From positions 1,984,001 to 2,048,000 of the forward strand of contig NZ_CP187926.1 of assembly GCF_049933045.1 (NCBI RefSeq): 64,000 nucleotides of DNA, given 5' to 3'. Source of the stretch: Pseudocolwellia sp049933045. Its GTDB lineage: Bacteria; Pseudomonadota; Gammaproteobacteria; Enterobacterales; Alteromonadaceae. The position numbers and the translations under genes are program-made. Shown piece after piece: positions 61,614 through 64,000 of the stretch; positions within the stretch are counted from its first letter, which is position 1, and every line of letters starts with the position of its first letter. Below the pieces are notes generated by a model. That model made no database searches. It saw only the letters and a program-made list of their open reading frames with translations, and was not told where the DNA came from.

Positions 61614-64000
61614 TTAAAAGCTTCCTCTTACCCCAAAGCTAAAACCTCTGCCTGGCAAAGGAACACTATCTTTTAGGAATGATGAATGCACTCTCGCATC
61701 TTCATCTGTAATGTTATCGGCTTTTAAGAACACAACAAAATCATTACCTATACCATCTACATAATAATTAACGTTTGCATCTATCATGCTGTAACCGTCA
61801 GTAGATGTTTCATTTTCAGCAATTTTGTTTTGATCAAAATAACGCTGTGCAGTTAGTGTTGCTGAGAATTTCTCACCCGTATAACTAAATTCAGAACCTA
61901 AACGTAGTGGTGGGATTCTTGGTAAGTTGTCACCTGAAGTTAACTTAGCGCGAATATAATCACCAAAAACTTTAGCTGTAAAGTTAGGCGTTACTTGATA
62001 AATCAATTCTGATTCAATTCCGTATAAATCTACGTCTGACTGCTCGTATGCATAGATTGGGTAGGCATCATCTTCATGATCATGTCCCTCTTCATCATGA
62101 TCATCTTCTTCAAAGATCTCACTAGTCAAACCTGTATTACGTTGATAGTAGTAATCATCTATACGATTATAAAAAGCACTAACAACAATACCTAAGTTTC
62201 CTTCAAATTTTCTGAAGGTTAAATCAGCGCTTAAGCTTGTTTCAAGGTCAATGTCATTGCCAGATAATTCAACTTGACCACTTGCTTCATTTACTTGATA
62301 TAAAGCGCCAAGTTCATAAGTACTTGTTCCTATATGTGCGCCATTTGAGAAGACTTCGCTCGCTGAAGGTGCGCGTTGAGAATAACCAAAAGATACACCT
62401 AGGTTATACCCTTGCGTATAATTCCACACTACGCCTAAAGAAGTACTTACAGGTGTAAAAGATTGATCACTCAAATCATCTGTTAGTTCAAGAGTATTGT
62501 CTAATGAACCAGCTTCAAGATTAACATGCTCTACTCTTGCTCCCACTTGTATTAATACATCATCAAAATGTTTTTCTTCTAACCAAGCTAAAGCCAACAT
62601 AGTTGTATCGGAAGGAGGTGTGAATGCTTCTTCGCCAATGGCTTCAAAATCTGATGTTTTATAATGAAAAGTCAGAGCACCTTTCCAATCATTGATTGGT
62701 GAATGGTAAAGGTCGAAACGCGATTCAAACATTTTATTTTTAAAGGTAGTGCCTATTTCACCATCTTCAATTTCTTGATGCATATAGTCGGTATAAGCTA
62801 ATTTACTTGTAAGACGATGTACCCATTTATTATCAAAAGTTAAATCACTAAGAATTTGGTATCTGTCTTGTTCAACCTGGCTAAAAACTTCTTCTTCCTC
62901 ATGCTCTTCTTCTTCGTGATCGTCTTCACCTTCTTCTTCATGGTGTTCATGGCCAGGTATTCCATATTTACGATCTAAATAACCGTAAGAGAACCCAATA
63001 AAGCCATTATCAACAATATAGCTAGAGCCAACAGTGAAGCCTTTAGCTCTTGAAGATGAATTATCTAAAGTATCAGATTGCTCTTCTTCGTGATCTTCCT
63101 CTTCTTCATGTTCTTCTTCATTACTGAAAGAAGAAGGTAGATTATAATCATTAGATTCACGATAAAAAGCATCTACATGAAAAGCAACGGCTGCATCATT
63201 ATCAAGATCAACACCTGTATTAATGTTAATAGAAGCTTCATTTTCGTCAGCCACATCATTATGTTTAACAAAGTAATCTACTTGATTGTCAGTGTTTGTT
63301 GGTATTCTGTTATCAACAACATTCACTACACCACCAATAGCTCCACTTCCATAAAATAAGGTCGCAGGACCACGTAATACTTCAATTTGTGTTGCGGTAC
63401 TGGCATCAGCCGAAACAACATGGTCTGGTCCTACACGTGATGCATCACCTACATCTAAACCATTTTGTGTGATCATTACACGGGGTCCATCTAAACCACG
63501 AATAATAGGACTACTTGAAACTGGACCATAATAGCTAGAATGAATACCTAACTCACCTTTCAAAGTATCGCCAAGTGTTGAAGCTTGTTTTAATCGCAGT
63601 TCATCACTTGATAAAACATTAATAGGCAGTGCTGATTCAATGGAAGATGCATGTAATGGTGTTGCATAAACATCTATATTTTCCATAACGCTATTATTTA
63701 AAGTAAAAACTAAGTCAGATACGTTGTCGCTTTTAACACTTACATATTCTGAAGAATGACTGTAGTTTTTGGCTGCAATATGTAGCTCATATTCACCCGC
63801 ATCAACACTTAATAACTCAAAGCCACCTTGTTCATCGGTAAGTACTTTTTTGTTAGTGTGATTAATACTAATTTCAGTATTAATCACAGGTTTGCCACGC
63901 GAGTTAATGACTTTACCTGAAATTGTTTGTGCGAAAGTTTGAGGTATAACTAGCATACCGATAGTACAACACGACAACTTAAAAGCTGCGCTACGTTTAT
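61614..64000 (-). CDS. TonB-dependent receptor with His/Glu-rich loops, ZnuD-like (start beyond the window)
   Basis: The frame stays open to the window edge. The first residues in view, KRSAAFKLSCCTIGMLVIPQ followed by TFAQ, are a signal peptide, so only a few codons are missing. Next come a carboxypeptidase-regulatory-like beta domain (SGKVINSRGKPVINTEISIN...), a plug (VLSSDELRLKQASTLGDTL, IIRGLDGPRVMITQNGLDVGDASRV, IEVLRGPATLFYGSGAIGGVVNVVDN) and a barrel ending in FSFGVRGSF. Three His/Glu/Asp-rich segments at 63067-63123, 62884-62955 and 62070-62112 (for example HEEEEDHEEE, DDHDEEGHDHEDD) lie in predicted outer loops, as in zinc receptor ZnuD. Confidence 0.88.
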   Translation of the reverse strand, partial: KRSAAFKLSCCTIGMLVIPQTFAQTISGKVINSRGKPVINTEISINHTNKKVLTDEQGGFELLSVDAGEYELHIAAKNYSHSSEYVSVKSDNVSDLVFTLNNSVMENIDVYATPLHASSIESALPINVLSSDELRLKQASTLGDTLKGELGIHSSYYGPVSSSPIIRGLDGPRVMITQNGLDVGDASRVGPDHVVSADASTATQIEVLRGPATLFYGSGAIGGVVNVVDNRIPTNTDNQVDYFVKHNDVADENEASININTGVDLDNDAAVAFHVDAFYRESNDYNLPSSFSNEEEHEEEEDHEEEQSDTLDNSSSRAKGFTVGSSYIVDNGFIGFSYGYLDRKYGIPGHEHHEEEGEDDHEEEEHEEEEVFSQVEQDRYQILSDLTFDNKWVHRLTSKLAYTDYMHQEIEDGEIGTTFKNKMFESRFDLYHSPINDWKGALTFHYKTSDFEAIGEEAFTPPSDTTMLALAWLEEKHFDDVLIQVGARVEHVNLEAGSLDNTLELTDDLSDQSFTPVSTSLGVVWNYTQGYNLGVSFGYSQRAPSASEVFSNGAHIGTSTYELGALYQVNEASGQVELSGNDIDLETSLSADLTFRKFEGNLGIVVSAFYNRIDDYYYQRNTGLTSEIFEEDDHDEEGHDHEDDAYPIYAYEQSDVDLYGIESELIYQVTPNFTAKVFGDYIRAKLTSGDNLPRIPPLRLGSEFSYTGEKFSATLTAQRYFDQNKIAENETSTDGYSMIDANVNYYVDGIGNDFVVFLKADNITDEDARVHSSFLKDSVPLPGRGFSFGVRGSF

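Overview
The window looks like a chromosome segment of an AT-rich marine gammaproteobacterium of the order Alteromonadales, most like Colwelliaceae (Colwellia/Thalassotalea type). This rests on gene content and order recalled from relatives: the hemA-prfA-prmC-sirB2-sirB1-kdsA block divergent from lolB-ispE-prs, rplY-pth-ychF, tesA divergent from ybbA-ybbP, alaA-yfbR, and ilvIH. No search could be run, so family assignments come from motif reading.

Layout. (1) 1-11085 is an exported catabolic region. It holds the end of an outer-membrane beta-barrel gene, a Tat-signal class V (PLP) aminotransferase, two RidA-like proteins with signal peptides, an exported N-acyl-D-amino-acid deacylase-like amidohydrolase and a TonB-dependent receptor. 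An M50 protease and a LexA-controlled umuDC operon sit in the middle. (2) 11324-14148 is a cluster of a stand-alone J-domain protein and three unrecognised proteins, split by a miniature transposon. (3) 14261-21873 has a radical SAM protein, three spondin-domain exported proteins in two units with matching Pho-box-like upstream repeats, a TrmH-type methyltransferase, a leucine-rich-repeat protein kinase, a GFA protein and a ZIP transporter. (4) 22013-32147 is the conserved kdsA to prs housekeeping block, with a DUF819 transporter inserted. (5) 32292-33112 is a miniature transposon copy carrying a nested IS200-type element. (6) 33360-43225 has rplY, pth, ychF, rlmF, an AI-2E-family permease, ybbP-ybbA and tesA. 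(7) 43542-45010 is a palindromic repeat element containing an IS30-family copy whose transposase is split at an A AAA AAG slippery site. (8) 45294-46328 is a tRNA operon (Ala and four identical Glu genes) with a strong promoter and a terminator. (9) 46592-63999 has yvcK/cofD-like, alaA, yfbR, an attenuator-controlled ilvIH operon, xthA, rlmA, yfbV, gnd, several small unknown genes, a metY-like gene and a His/Glu-rich TonB receptor that runs off the right edge.

The most unusual content is the exported PLP/RidA/D-aminoacylase set, the layered repeats (a TA-flanked miniature transposon family carrying zero, one or two hairpin modules of about 50 bp, with IS elements nested in repeats), the complete four-segment ilv attenuator, and the J-protein cluster.
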